A stretch of 64,000 bases of DNA from Sinosporangium album (GCF_900100605.1 NZ_FNCN01000016.1:1-64000), one strand, 5' to 3'; numbered from the stretch's first letter, positions 16,298 through 25,922 are shown. Notes: a model not told the origin generated them from the sequence alone. Translations and numbers: made by a program.

Positions 16298-16831
16298 TCA
16301 GGACTCGTAGATCGGCGCGATGTAGCCGCGGGCGAGGGTGTTCGCGGTGATGTTGAAGCCGACGAGGGCGGGGGGCGTGTCGCTGTCCACGCCGAGGCGG
16401 TCGACGCCGAGGGCGTGCACGGCGAACAGGTAGCGGTGCGGGGAGCCGGGCGGGGGCGCGGCTCCGCCGTACTCCTTCCTTGGGTAGTCGTTGCGGGTGT
16501 GGACCGCACCCGTGGGAAGGCCCTTGAAGTCGCCGCTGCCGGCGCCGGAGGGCAGCTCGGTGATCTCGGGCGGCAGGTCGATGAGCAGCCAGTGCCAGAA
16601 GCCGCTGCCGGTCGGGGCGTCGGGGTCGAAGCAGGTGACCGCGTAGCTCTTGGTGCCGCTCGGGGCGCCGGACCAGCGCAGGTGGGGGGAGATGTTCTGG
16701 CCCTTCATGCCCCAGTCGTTGAAGACGTGCTTGTCCGAGAGGCGTTCGCCGTCGCGGATGTCGTCGCTTTCGACGGTGAGGGCGGGGACTTCGGGCAGGT
16801 AGTCGTAGGGGATCGGCGGTTGTTTGGACAC
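16298..16831 (-). CDS. YbhB/YbcL-type PEBP (Raf kinase inhibitor-like) protein
   Basis: This 177-residue protein belongs to the phosphatidylethanolamine-binding protein fold. Visible family features are GQNISPHLRWSGAP (about residues 44-57), CFDPDAPTGSGFWHWLLIDL with the conserved DPDAP and HW (about 67-86), and GGAAPPPGSPHRYLFAVHAL in the C-terminal half. The bacterial members bind small anionic ligands, and their physiological role is mostly unknown. No signal peptide is seen, so it is likely cytoplasmic. It stands alone between a small gene and the exporter genes. Confidence 0.92.
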   Translation of the reverse strand: MSKQPPIPYDYLPEVPALTVESDDIRDGERLSDKHVFNDWGMKGQNISPHLRWSGAPSGTKSYAVTCFDPDAPTGSGFWHWLLIDLPPEITELPSGAGSGDFKGLPTGAVHTRNDYPRKEYGGAAPPPGSPHRYLFAVHALGVDRLGVDSDTPPALVGFNITANTLARGYIAPIYES

Positions 16832-16956
16832 CGTTGGCCTCCCGGCGGACGATGATCGATGTTGTGGACCATCTTGGTCGCCCGCCGGTCGGTGTACAAA
16901 CGTCGAACCGGTGCGTCAGCCTTGGGGAGTCGCGTCAGCCTTCGTTGTGGGTCGCC

Positions 16957-17787
16957 TCAGCCCTTGTTGTAGGCGGCGAGGACCGTCTCGGGGTCGCCGT
17001 CCATCCGGATCTTGCCCTTGTGCAGCCAGATGACCCTGTTGCAGGTCTCCTCGATCACGTCGAGGTTGTGCGCGACGAGGAAGACGGTGCCGGCCTCGGC
17101 GCGCATCTGCTTGATGCGCTCCTGGCTCTTGCGCTTGAATTCGCGGTCGCCGGTGGCGAGGGCCTCGTCGATGAGCAGTACGTCGTGGGTCTTGGCCGAG
17201 GCGATGGCGAAGCGGAGCCGCGCTCCCATTCCGGACGAATAGGTGGACATGGGAAATTGGACGAAATCCCCGATGCCGGAGAAGTCGACGATGGCATCGA
17301 ATCGCTGCTTGACCTGTGTGGGGTTCATGCCCATGGCGTAGCAGCCGAGGACGATGTTGCGCTCTCCGGTCAACTCGCGCATGAGAGCGGCGTTGACGCC
17401 CAGCAGGGAGGGCTGGCCGTCGGTGTAGACGGCGCCCTTGTGCGGGGGGAGCAATCCGGCGATCGCTCGCAGAAGGGTCGACTTGCCGGAGCCGTTGCGG
17501 CCGACGATGCCGATGGCGTCACCGTGGTAGGCCACGAACGACACGCCCTTGACGGCGTGGACCTCTTTCATCTGGGGGCGGCCCTGCCTGCGGAGGAGGC
17601 GCATGAGGGCGTTGGCGGCGTTGCCTTTCTCCTGGTCGGTCGTGGCGCCGTAGACGCGGTAGACGATGTGCAGGTCGTCGACGATGACCGTGGGGGTGCC
17701 AGTCGGTTCGGGGGCCGGGCGCGGCGGGGACTTCGGGGTCTGCTGGGATTCCTCCACAGGGAACAGCTCCTTGGTCAGCTCAGCCAC
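16957..17787 (-). CDS. ABC exporter ATPase for cell-surface polysaccharide (RfbE/TagH type)
   Basis: This 276-residue ATPase has Walker A GRNGSGKST, signature YSSGMGARLRFAIA and Walker B VLLIDEALATGD, followed by the switch histidine in VAHNLD. The short helical domain and the YSSGM signature are typical of the Wzt/TagH/RfbE subfamily. That subfamily exports O-antigen, teichoic acid or, in mycobacteria, galactan-type polymers across the membrane. The N-terminus is Pro-rich. The gene start overlaps the end of the permease gene by eight bases, so the two form one exporter operon. No glycosyltransferases are adjacent to identify the polymer. Confidence 0.92.
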   Translation of the reverse strand: MAELTKELFPVEESQQTPKSPPRPAPEPTGTPTVIVDDLHIVYRVYGATTDQEKGNAANALMRLLRRQGRPQMKEVHAVKGVSFVAYHGDAIGIVGRNGSGKSTLLRAIAGLLPPHKGAVYTDGQPSLLGVNAALMRELTGERNIVLGCYAMGMNPTQVKQRFDAIVDFSGIGDFVQFPMSTYSSGMGARLRFAIASAKTHDVLLIDEALATGDREFKRKSQERIKQMRAEAGTVFLVAHNLDVIEETCNRVIWLHKGKIRMDGDPETVLAAYNKG

Positions 17788-18715
17788 GGCCGTACCTCTC
17801 CTCGGCCCGCCAGAAGTACCAGAAACCGAAGAACAGCGCGAACACTGCCCAGAATACGCAAGCGAACCAGATCCACGGGCGGGGGGAGTGGTCCTGGATC
17901 AGAATGTCGCGCATGGCCTCGATATAGGCGGCGGCCGGGTTGGCGTACATGATTTCGGCGACCCATTGGGGCAGACCTGCGCTCTGGACCACCTTGTCCT
18001 GGATGGAAAAGAACACGCCGGAGGTGTACAGCCAGGTGCGCATAATGAACGGCAGGAGCTGGTTCAGGTCTCGGGCGCTCGCGCCGACACGCGCGAGCAC
18101 CAGGCTTGCGCCCAGGTTGAAGAAGGTCTGAAGCGTCAGCACGACCGGGATGAGCAGCCAGGCGAGGGTGATGGGCTCCCCAGTGATCAGCACCAGGCCG
18201 AACAGGATTCCCATAGAGATCAGGAGCTGCTGGAGCTCCTGGATGGTGTACGCCAACGGCAGTGCGGCCCGGGGGAAGTGCAGTGCCCTGATCAGCGACA
18301 GGTTGCCTGAGATCGATTTGGCACCGCCCGTCACCGAGCGCTGGGTGAAGGTGAAGACGAACATCCCGGTGATCAGGAATGCCGGGTAATTTTCGATGTC
18401 CTTGCTCGCGCCCAGGATGAGGCCGAACATCAGCCAGTAGATGAGGGCGTTGAGCAGGGGCGTCAGAACCTGCCAGAGCTGGCCGAGCGCAGAGTTGCTG
18501 TACTTGGAGACGTTGCGCGAGGTCGCGTACGTCATGATGAAGTGCCGTCGTTCCCACAGTTGGCGCAGGTAGACGGGCAGACTGGGGCGTGCGATGGCAC
18601 GCCGAAGTCCGTAGCGTTTGGCGAGCTTGGCCAGTGGCTCCTTGCCCCATGGGGGGGTGCCGCCATTCCGGCCGCCCGCCTGGGCGTCCGCGATGGCGGA
18701 TTCCGGCTGGCTCAT
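17780..18715 (-). CDS. ABC exporter permease for cell-surface polysaccharide (RfbD/TagG type)
   Basis: This 311-residue ABC-2 permease shows about six membrane segments, including LLNALIYWLMFGLILG, FLITGMFVFTF and a C-terminal IWFACVFWAVFALFFGFWYF. The cytoplasmic N-terminus carries the family stretch LWERRHFIMTYATSRNVSKY. I start at the ATG at 18715 (MSQPESAIADAQ). The longer frame to 18847 has an implausible N-terminus. With the overlapping ATPase it should form a two-gene polysaccharide exporter, as in the rfbD/rfbE pair of mycobacteria. Confidence 0.9.
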   Translation of the reverse strand: MSQPESAIADAQAGGRNGGTPPWGKEPLAKLAKRYGLRRAIARPSLPVYLRQLWERRHFIMTYATSRNVSKYSNSALGQLWQVLTPLLNALIYWLMFGLILGASKDIENYPAFLITGMFVFTFTQRSVTGGAKSISGNLSLIRALHFPRAALPLAYTIQELQQLLISMGILFGLVLITGEPITLAWLLIPVVLTLQTFFNLGASLVLARVGASARDLNQLLPFIMRTWLYTSGVFFSIQDKVVQSAGLPQWVAEIMYANPAAAYIEAMRDILIQDHSPRPWIWFACVFWAVFALFFGFWYFWRAEERYGRG

Positions 18716-19351
18716 GGCATGGACTCTATTGGATATGCGTGGGCGGGAATGCTGGACGTTGGTGCGCGCGGCTGCCGCCGCACATGGTTGGACGTGATCT
18801 CCAAGGGGAGGGGTTCCAGGGTGTTTGTGTGGATTGATCCCTGGCACCTGCGACCCCGCAGTGCCGTGTCATCTTCGTCACATCCCGCGCCCAGCCGACG
18901 GGCCGCGGCGATCGGCCACCTGATCTTGTCAGGATCGCGACGTGCGGCCCGGGGAGCCCAAGAGGACAAAGAATCCTCGGCGGGTCAACGGTAGCCCAGG
19001 ACATGGACGCGTGCGGGCATTGGCGGGAGCACTGTCCCCGGAAGGGTACCTTAACTCGTCCATTTTTATGCTGTTCGTGTCTGTTTGGGTGGTTTGTACC
19101 TGTTTGGGGCTTTATTGCCAAGCAAGCTGGTATGACGTGTGGCGCCCGACAGACGCACGTGTGACCGAACTGCAACGCGCCAGAGACTCCCTGGTGAGAA
19201 GTAGTGAGGGATGGTAGCGATCGACTGGCAGGGCGTCAGCCGGTTTGACCAGGTCAGCCAACCCGGGGACGACACCTCCCCTGGAGCGGGCCGCGTTGCC
19301 CACGGCGCGGTTCGAGGCATCGCCCACCTGTAGAGGGAGGATCTACAAACA
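18716..19351. other. Divergent intergenic region, exporter / peptide importer
   Basis: These 636 bases lie between divergent operons. I see no gene. An AT-richer section at about 19050-19125 is the likeliest promoter zone. The leader of the importer ends in GAGGGAGGAT at 19333-19342, the ribosome binding site of the lipoprotein gene. Confidence 0.5.
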
Positions 19352-20998
19352 ATGCGTGTTACTAAGGGCCTACAGCTAGTCGCCGGTACCGCGCTGTTGG
19401 CACTCGCGGTCGCCGCGTGTGGTGGCGGCAGTGGTACCCAGAAAGACGGTGCCGCCGGCGGCGGTGAGACGCCGGTCCGCATGAAGATCGGTGAACCGCA
19501 GAAGCTGTTCTACCCCGGGGACACCACTGAGACCGAAGGTTCGGAGGTCCTCGCTGCGATCTTCGCACCGTTGGTGAAGTACGACGAGAACAAGAAGCCT
19601 GTTGAGGACGTCGCGGAGTCGATCACGACGACCGACAACAAGGTGTGGACCGTCAAGCTCAAGCCGGGTTTCACCTGGCACAACGGTGAGCCCCTCATCG
19701 CGCAGAACTATGTAGATGCCTGGAACTTCGCCGCCAACCAGGACAACGGCCAGCGCAGCAGCTACTTCTTCGGCCGGGTCGACGGCTACAAGGACGTGGC
19801 CCCGGGCGAGGGCAAGACGCCCACGAGCAAGACCATGAGGGGCCTTAAGGCCGTCGACGACACCACCTTCGAGGTCACCCTCACCGACCCGTTCTCGCAG
19901 TTCAAGACGATGCTCGGCTACACCGCCTTCTACCCGCTGCCCAAGGCCGCCTTCAACCCCTCGGGCAAGGTGACCGAGGAATTCGCCAAGAAGCCGATCG
20001 GCCAGGGCCTCTTCCAGATCGACAAGCCCTACAACAAGGGCACCGACGCGACGATCGACCTGACCCGCTTCGACAAGTATCCGGGCACGAAGCCGTCGTT
20101 CACCAAGCTTCAGTTCAAGGTCTACACCAGCGCGGAGACCTCCTACAACGACCTGCGCGCCGGCAACCTCGACATCCAGGACCAGCTTCCCGCCTCCGCC
20201 ATCGCGACCGCCAAGGCCGAGCTCGGTGACCGCTACCTCGACCAGCCTGACGCGGGCATCGGCTACATCGGGTTCCCGCTCAAGTCGAACAAGGAATTCC
20301 AGAACGCCAAGGTGCGTGAGGCCGTCTCCATGGCGATCGACCGGAAGACGATCGCCGAGACCGTCTTCTCCGGCACCCGCGCCCCCGCCGACGACTTCAT
20401 CAACCCGGCCATCGACGGCTACACCCAGGGCGCCTGCAAGGCCTGCGTCTATGACCCGACCAAGGCCAAGCAGCTGTACACCGAGGCGAACGGTCCGAAG
20501 AAGCTGGAGCTCGGCTACAACAACGACGGCGGCCACAAGGAGTGGGTCGAGGCCGTCGCCAACAACGTCCGCGCCGCCCTGGGCGTCGAGGTGGTGGTGA
20601 AGCCGTTTGAGAAGTTCGGCAACATTCTCGATGACCTGGATGCCGAGAAGTACACGGGCATGTTCCGCATCGGCTGGGCCGTCGACTATCCGTCTCCGGA
20701 GAACTACCTGACCCCGCTCTTCTCGACGGGGGCCATCGGCGGCGGCGGCTCGAACCACTCGCGCTACTCCAACCCCGAGTTCGACAAGCTCGTCGCCAAG
20801 GGAGACACCGCGGCCACGCCGGAAGAGGGCATCGAGTTCTACAAGCAGGCGAGCGCGATCCTGAACAAGGACCTGCCTTACATCCCCGTCTACTTCTACC
20901 GCCTCAACTCGGCCTTCTCCCAGCACGTCAAGGGCGTCAAGATCGACCTGCTCAACCACGTCGTCTGGACCGCTGTCACGAAGACGAGTGGGTCCTAG
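19352..20998 (+). CDS. Family-5 solute-binding lipoprotein of peptide/nickel-type ABC importer
   Basis: This 548-residue protein has a lipoprotein signal peptide (MRVTKGLQLVAGTALLALAV) and a lipobox ending in Cys23 (VAACGGG). The mature part is a family-5 (DppA/OppA/NikA fold) binding protein with motifs such as TWHNGEPLIAQNYVDAW, VREAVSMAIDRKTI, and the C-terminal YIPVYFYRLNSAFSQHVKG. It captures peptides, or possibly metal chelates, outside the membrane and hands them to the permeases encoded downstream. GAGGGAGGAT precedes the ATG. A 227-base gap separates it from the permease genes, long enough for mRNA processing or a second promoter. Confidence 0.93.
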   Translation: MRVTKGLQLVAGTALLALAVAACGGGSGTQKDGAAGGGETPVRMKIGEPQKLFYPGDTTETEGSEVLAAIFAPLVKYDENKKPVEDVAESITTTDNKVWTVKLKPGFTWHNGEPLIAQNYVDAWNFAANQDNGQRSSYFFGRVDGYKDVAPGEGKTPTSKTMRGLKAVDDTTFEVTLTDPFSQFKTMLGYTAFYPLPKAAFNPSGKVTEEFAKKPIGQGLFQIDKPYNKGTDATIDLTRFDKYPGTKPSFTKLQFKVYTSAETSYNDLRAGNLDIQDQLPASAIATAKAELGDRYLDQPDAGIGYIGFPLKSNKEFQNAKVREAVSMAIDRKTIAETVFSGTRAPADDFINPAIDGYTQGACKACVYDPTKAKQLYTEANGPKKLELGYNNDGGHKEWVEAVANNVRAALGVEVVVKPFEKFGNILDDLDAEKYTGMFRIGWAVDYPSPENYLTPLFSTGAIGGGGSNHSRYSNPEFDKLVAKGDTAATPEEGIEFYKQASAILNKDLPYIPVYFYRLNSAFSQHVKGVKIDLLNHVVWTAVTKTSGS

Positions 20999-21225
20999 GG
21001 GGACTCTTTCGGAGGCGGGTGACTAATGTGCATTTTTCATTCATTTAGATGATCTCGAAGGCTGGGTAAGTCCTGATCGGGGACTGCGTAAGGCCGTTCG
21101 GAGGAACGCGGAATGTGATGGAAAATGCTTACCCGCCCTGACGGGCTCACATTTGGGGGCAGTCGCTCGGCACCGCGCACGTTTGGTGCGAGAGACTGCC
21201 CTCAAGGCATGTACGGGAGGCTTGA

Positions 21226-22167
21226 ATGGGCCGTTATGTCATAAGGCGCCTGTTGCAGGCGATACCAGTTCTGCTGGGTGCCACATTTTTGATCTTCGCC
21301 GTCGTCTTCGCTCTTCCGGGCGACCCGATCGGGGCGCTCGCCGGGGACAAGCGCATGGATCCGGCGTTCGCTGCGGTGCTGCGCGAGCAATATCATCTGA
21401 ATGATCCGCTTCTGCTCCAATATTGGCACTACATCAGTGGCGTCTTCCAGGGAGACTTCGGCACCACCTTCTCCAAGGTTCCCGTCTCCGAGCTGATGGC
21501 GGGGAAATTCCAGGTCACCATCAACCTGGCGCTGACCGCCCTCGTGCTTGAGGCGGTCATCGGCATCGGCCTCGGCCTCTGGGCCGCGCTGCGCCAGGGC
21601 AAGGCCACCGACACCGCGATCCTCGCCGTCACGCTGCTGCTCATCTCGGTGCCGGTTCTCGTCACCGGGTTCGTGCTTCAGCTTCTCCTCGGAGTTCAGC
21701 TCAAGAAGTCCACGGGAATCGACTTCTTCCCGGTCGCGGGAGCCTTTGATGGCTGGCGCAGTTATCTGCTGCCCGGATTCGTGCTCGCCGGCGTCTCCAT
21801 CGCCTACCTCACGAGGCTGACCAGAACAAGCCTGGTGGAGACGCTGCGGGCGGATTACATCCGTACGGCGATCGCCAAAGGCATGCCACGCCGCAGGGTG
21901 ATCGGCCGGCACGCGCTGCGCAACGCGCTGATCCCCCTGATCACGTATCTGGGGGCCGACCTCGGTGCGCTGATGGGCGGCGCCATCATCACCGAGACCA
22001 TCTTCAATCTGAACGGCATCGGCCAGCAGCTCTACCAGTCGGTCTATCTGAGAGAGCAACCCGTCGTCGTGGGCATCGTCACGATCCTGGTGCTGGTCTA
22101 CATCGTGGCCAACTTGATCGTTGACCTGCTGTACGCCGTGCTCGACCCGAGGATTCGCTATGAGTGA
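21226..22167 (+). CDS. Peptide/nickel-type ABC importer permease (DppB-like)
   Basis: This 313-residue inner-membrane permease starts with the DppB/OppB signature MGRYVIRRLLQAIPVLLGAT. About six membrane segments and the EAA loop follow (DYIRTAIAKGMPRRRVIGRH, about residues 205-225). The family contributes half of the transmembrane channel. GGGAGG lies close before the ATG. Its end overlaps the start of the second permease gene by eight bases, showing translational coupling. Confidence 0.94.
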   Translation: MGRYVIRRLLQAIPVLLGATFLIFAVVFALPGDPIGALAGDKRMDPAFAAVLREQYHLNDPLLLQYWHYISGVFQGDFGTTFSKVPVSELMAGKFQVTINLALTALVLEAVIGIGLGLWAALRQGKATDTAILAVTLLLISVPVLVTGFVLQLLLGVQLKKSTGIDFFPVAGAFDGWRSYLLPGFVLAGVSIAYLTRLTRTSLVETLRADYIRTAIAKGMPRRRVIGRHALRNALIPLITYLGADLGALMGGAIITETIFNLNGIGQQLYQSVYLREQPVVVGIVTILVLVYIVANLIVDLLYAVLDPRIRYE

Positions 22168-23113
22168 GACCACACCCGCGATGCCGGTCACCGCGACCGC
22201 GGCGGTCGGTTCACCGCCTCCGCCGCTCGCTCCGGAGACCAAACCCGGCTACGTCGAGAAGCCTGCGAGCCTGTGGAGCGACGCGTGGTATGACCTGCGG
22301 CGGCGTCCGCTGTTCATCATGTCGTCGATCCTGATCGCGGTCCTGGTGGTCATGGCGCTCTTCCCGAGCCTGTTCACGTCCATCAACCCGATGGACGCCA
22401 CCACCTGCCAGCTCAGTACGGCACGGCAGCCTCCGAGCGCGGCCCACTGGTTCGGCAAGGACAACCTCGGGTGCGACGTTTACGCGCGCACAATCTACGG
22501 CGCCCGCATCTCGATCATCGTCGGCATCACTACGACGATCGTGACGGCGATGGTGGGCGGCCTGCTCGGCCTGATCGCCGGTTTCGCCGGCGGGGCGACC
22601 GACTCGGTGATGTCCCGGGTGACCGAGATCTTCTTCGCCATCCCCAGCATCCTCGGCGCGCTGCTGATCCTGGCGGTGTTCCGGACGGGGAACGTGTGGA
22701 CGGTCATGCTGGCTCTCGCCGTACTGGCGTGGCCGATGACGTTCCGCATCATGCGGGCGGCGGTCATCACGGCGAAGAGCCAGGACTATGTGGTGGCGGC
22801 CAGGGCGCTCGGGGCGGGCAGCGGGCGGCTGATGTTCCGCCATATCCTGCCGAACGCCGTGACGCCGGTGATCGTCGTCGCGACCATCAACCTCGGCATG
22901 TTCATCTCGGCGGAGGCGGCCCTGTCCTTCCTCGGAGTGGGCATCCAATCGCCCGACATATCCTGGGGCGTGATGATCTCGGATGCTCGTCCGAGGTTCC
23001 TTGAGGCGGCCGGACCTCTGCTGTTCCCCGCCGCGTTCCTGAGTGTCACTGTTCTCGCGTTCATCATGCTCGGCGACGCCGTTCGTGACGCACTCGACCC
23101 GAAACTGCGTTAG
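22160..23113 (+). CDS. Peptide/nickel-type ABC importer permease (DppC-like)
   Basis: This 317-residue permease has a cytoplasmic Pro-rich N-terminus and the DppC N-terminal signature around SLWSDAWYDLRRRPLFIMSS. An extracytoplasmic loop contains HWFGKDNLGCDVYARTIYGA, and the EAA loop is KSQDYVVAARALGAGSGRLM. I start at ATG 22160, which has GAGGA six bases upstream and overlaps the DppB-like stop. An in-frame upstream ATG at 22121 lacks such a site. It pairs with the DppB-like protein to form the channel. Confidence 0.93.
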   Translation: MSETTPAMPVTATAAVGSPPPPLAPETKPGYVEKPASLWSDAWYDLRRRPLFIMSSILIAVLVVMALFPSLFTSINPMDATTCQLSTARQPPSAAHWFGKDNLGCDVYARTIYGARISIIVGITTTIVTAMVGGLLGLIAGFAGGATDSVMSRVTEIFFAIPSILGALLILAVFRTGNVWTVMLALAVLAWPMTFRIMRAAVITAKSQDYVVAARALGAGSGRLMFRHILPNAVTPVIVVATINLGMFISAEAALSFLGVGIQSPDISWGVMISDARPRFLEAAGPLLFPAAFLSVTVLAFIMLGDAVRDALDPKLR

Positions 23114-23125
23114 GAGGGGATTTCC

Positions 23126-24163
23126 ATGATGACGACACACACCGATGTGTTGCCGACCGAGGGAGGGTTGGGCAACACTCCGCTGCTCGCCGTCGACAAC
23201 CTGCACGTGGAGTTCTCCACCAGGCAGGGAGTGGTCAAGGCGGTCAACGGCGTCAGCTACGACCTCTACCAGGGGGAGACCCTGGCGGTGCTGGGCGAGT
23301 CCGGCTCCGGCAAGTCGGTGACCGCACAGGCGATCATGGGCATCCTGGACATGCCTCCGGCCCGTATCCCGCACGGCGAGATCCGTTTCCGGGGCACCGA
23401 CATGCTCAAGCTGACGGACGAGGCCCGCTCGCAGATCCGCGGACAGCGCATCGCGATGATCTTCCAGGACGCGCTGTCGGCGTTGAACCCGGTCTTCACC
23501 GTGGGGTGGCAGATCGGGGAGATGTTCCGGGTGCACCGGGGCATGTCCAAGCGGGACGCGCAGAAGAAGGCCATCGAGCTGATGGACCGGGTGCGCATCC
23601 CCGCGGCGAAGCAGCGGGTGCACGACTATCCGCACCAGTTCTCCGGTGGCATGCGCCAGCGCATCATGATCGCGATGTCGATCGCGCTGGACCCCGAGGT
23701 GCTGATCGCCGACGAGCCGACCACCGCGCTCGATGTGACCGTGCAGGCGCAGATCATGGAGCTGCTGGCCGAGCTCCAGCGCGAGAGCAACATGGGTCTG
23801 ATCCTGATCACGCACGACCTCGGTGTCGTCGCCGACGTCGCCGACAAGATCGCCGTCATGTACGGCGGGCGCATCGTGGAGAAGGCCCTGGTCCACGACG
23901 TCTACCGCACCCCGGCGCACCCCTACTCCAAGGGGCTGCTGGACTCGATCCCCCGGGTGGACCTCAAAGGTCAGGAGCTCTACGCGATCAAGGGTCTGCC
24001 GCCGAACCTCCTCGCCATGCCGCCGGGGTGCGCGTTCAACCCGCGCTGCCCGTACCGCCAGGACAACTGCGTGTCGGAGGCCCCGCCGCTCTACGAGATC
24101 AGCCACACGCGGAGCAGCGCCTGCCACTACTGGAGGGAGGTCCTCGATGGCAGCCACGAGTGA
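23126..24163 (+). CDS. Peptide/nickel-type ABC importer ATPase (DppD-like)
   Basis: This 345-residue ATPase has Walker [10 protein letters not shown], signature [16 protein letters not shown], and Walker [15 protein letters not shown]. The C-terminal oligopeptide-transport extension has conserved cysteines ([14 protein letters not shown]). Such extensions hold a cysteine cluster in DppD/OppD proteins. It energises import together with the DppF-like ATPase. The gene starts 12 bases after dppC, with AGGAGGGG as ribosome binding site, and overlaps the dppF-like gene by 17 bases. Confidence 0.94.
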   Translation: MMTTHTDVLPTEGGLGNTPLLAVDNLHVEFSTRQGVVKAVNGVSYDLYQGETLAVLGESGSGKSVTAQAIMGILDMPPARIPHGEIRFRGTDMLKLTDEARSQIRGQRIAMIFQDALSALNPVFTVGWQIGEMFRVHRGMSKRDAQKKAIELMDRVRIPAAKQRVHDYPHQFSGGMRQRIMIAMSIALDPEVLIADEPTTALDVTVQAQIMELLAELQRESNMGLILITHDLGVVADVADKIAVMYGGRIVEKALVHDVYRTPAHPYSKGLLDSIPRVDLKGQELYAIKGLPPNLLAMPPGCAFNPRCPYRQDNCVSEAPPLYEISHTRSSACHYWREVLDGSHE

Positions 24164-25163
24164 ACCGATCCTTGAGGTGCGCGACCTCGTCAAGCACTTC
24201 GCCCTGACGCAGGGCATCCTCGTGAGGCGCCAGATCGGCGCGATCAAGGCGGTCGACGGCGTCTCCTTCGACCTGCGGCCGGGAGAGACGCTCGGCATCG
24301 TGGGAGAGTCCGGCTGCGGCAAGTCCACGCTGGCCAAGCTGCTCATGGCGTTGGAGCGCCCGACGTCCGGCTCGGTGAAGATCAACGGCAGGGACATGGC
24401 CAAGGCCCGGGGGCGCGAGCTCAAGAGCATGCGGCGCAATGTCCAGATGGTGATGCAGGACCCGTACACCTCGCTCAACCCGAGGATGACGGTCGGCGAC
24501 ATCATCGGCGAGCCGTACGAGATCCACCCGGAGGTGGCGCCCAAGGGCATGCGCCGCCGCAAGGTGCAGGATCTCCTGGAGCTCGTCGGGCTCAACCCCG
24601 ACCACATCAACCGCTATCCGCACCAGTTCTCCGGCGGACAGCGTCAGCGCATCGGCATCGCCCGAGGGCTGGCGCTCCAGCCGCAGATCATCATCTGCGA
24701 CGAGCCGGTCTCGGCGCTCGACGTGTCGATCCAGGCGCAGGTGATCAACCTGTTGGAGCGGCTGCAGAACGAGCTCAACCTGGCGTACATCTTCATCGCC
24801 CACGACCTGTCGGTGGTGCGCCACATCTCCGACCGGGTGGCCGTGATGTATCTCGGCAAGCTCGTGGAGCTCGGCGGCGACGTCGAGATCTACGATCGGC
24901 CGTCACACCCCTACACGCAGGCGCTGCTGTCGGCGGTGCCGGTGCCGAACCCCGACGGCAGGGAGAGGCGCGAGCGCATCATCCTGCAGGGCGATCCGCC
25001 GTCTCCGGCGAACCCGCCCACGGGGTGCAGGTTCCGCACTCGCTGCTGGAAGGCGCAGGACATCTGCGCCGAGCAGGAGCCTCCGCTGGAGGTCCGGCCC
25101 GCGACCGACCACCGGGTGGCCTGTCACTTCGCCGAGGTCCACGACGTGGTTCAGGCGCACTGA
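24147..25163 (+). CDS. Peptide/nickel-type ABC importer ATPase (DppF-like)
   Basis: This 338-residue ATPase has Walker A GESGCGKST, the signature FSGGQRQRIGIARGLA, Walker B IICDEPVSALDVS and the C-terminal CRFRTRCWKAQDIC cysteine motif. The N-terminal LVKHFALTQGILVRRQIGAI is typical of DppF/OppF. I chose ATG 24147, preceded by GGAGGGAGG, over upstream in-frame ATGs lying inside dppD. It is the last gene of the importer operon; a perfect hairpin follows at 25186. Confidence 0.94.
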   Translation: MAATSEPILEVRDLVKHFALTQGILVRRQIGAIKAVDGVSFDLRPGETLGIVGESGCGKSTLAKLLMALERPTSGSVKINGRDMAKARGRELKSMRRNVQMVMQDPYTSLNPRMTVGDIIGEPYEIHPEVAPKGMRRRKVQDLLELVGLNPDHINRYPHQFSGGQRQRIGIARGLALQPQIIICDEPVSALDVSIQAQVINLLERLQNELNLAYIFIAHDLSVVRHISDRVAVMYLGKLVELGGDVEIYDRPSHPYTQALLSAVPVPNPDGRERRERIILQGDPPSPANPPTGCRFRTRCWKAQDICAEQEPPLEVRPATDHRVACHFAEVHDVVQAH

Positions 25164-25185
25164 GCCGCCCGGTCGACTAGTGGAA

Positions 25186-25218
25186 GGGCCCTCCACCATC
25201 CGGACCGGTGGAGGGCCT
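25186..25218 (+). terminator. Terminator of the importer operon
   Basis: GGCCCTCCACC (25187-25197) pairs perfectly with GGTGGAGGGCC (25207-25217) over a 9-base loop, extendable by a G-U pair. It starts 23 bases past the last ATPase stop. Confidence 0.8.
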
Positions 25219-25381
25219 CATCTGTTCGTCAACCCCGATTCTCGAAGAAGAGGGTGTCGTCCGCTGGGACGGCCCCGCCCATCAGCGTCACCGTTGGCAC
25301 CACGGGGGGCCGGTAAGGACCTGGAAGTGGTTGTGGTGGTGGCCGAACAGGTGGCCGTGGACGCGGCCGGGCGAGCACGGG

Positions 25382-25786
25382 CTAGCGCGCAGCGGTGTTG
25401 TGGAAGTGGTTGTGGTGGTGGTTGTGGTGGTGACCGTGGACGTGGCCGTGGACGTGGCCGTAGTGGCCGCCGTAGTAGCCGCCGACGAGGTGGCCGCCGA
25501 CGAGGTGGGCACCGATGTGGCCGCCGCCGATGTGGCCCCCGATGATGTGGCCGCCACCGATGTGTCCGCCACCGATGTGGCCGCCGATGTGCCCGCCCTT
25601 GTAGTGGTGGCCGCCGAACACGGACTGGATCGGCGACCCGAGGAGGCCGACGTTCAGGCAGTTAGCGACACCGATGAGGTTGTTGCTGCTGCAGTTTGAA
25701 CTGATGGTGTCAGCGGTGGCGGTCGCGGCAGGGCCGAAGACCGCGAGGCCGACGATGGCGGAGCCGGCGAGAATGCGACGGATCAT
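25382..25786 (-). CDS. Small secreted Gly/His-rich protein
   Basis: This 134-residue protein has a signal peptide (MIRRILAGSAIVGLAVFGPA, cleavage likely after ATATA near residue 25). A short conserved-looking part with Cys32 and Cys43 (SSNCSSNNLIGVANCLNVGL) follows. The second half is a Gly/His tract: histidines recur every five residues at 70, 75, 80, 85 and 90 (GGGHI-type units), ending in dense HVHGHVHGHHHNHHH. I count 23 histidines between residues 60 and 129. GGGGGA lies six bases before the ATG. The Cys-Asn-rich part slightly recalls small secreted surface proteins of sporulating actinomycetes, but I cannot assign a family. Divalent metal binding or a surface-structural role is possible; both are inferences. 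Confidence 0.8.
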   Translation of the reverse strand: MIRRILAGSAIVGLAVFGPAATATADTISSNCSSNNLIGVANCLNVGLLGSPIQSVFGGHHYKGGHIGGHIGGGHIGGGHIIGGHIGGGHIGAHLVGGHLVGGYYGGHYGHVHGHVHGHHHNHHHNHFHNTAAR

Positions 25787-25922
25787 TGTGTTTCCCCCAA
25801 AGACTTCTCGGATACGGCTGCCCCGTGTCCGAGCGACTATGTGCCGCCAAGAATTATGTCCAAGCCGTTGAGCTTCTTCGGTGCGCGAATGCCATATTTA
25901 AGTCGCACGGCAAGGACATTTA

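Noticed and set aside
22211-24610. A 799-codon minus-strand frame over the importer genes
   Set aside because: It is antisense to three clear ABC transporter genes and has no recognisable domain.
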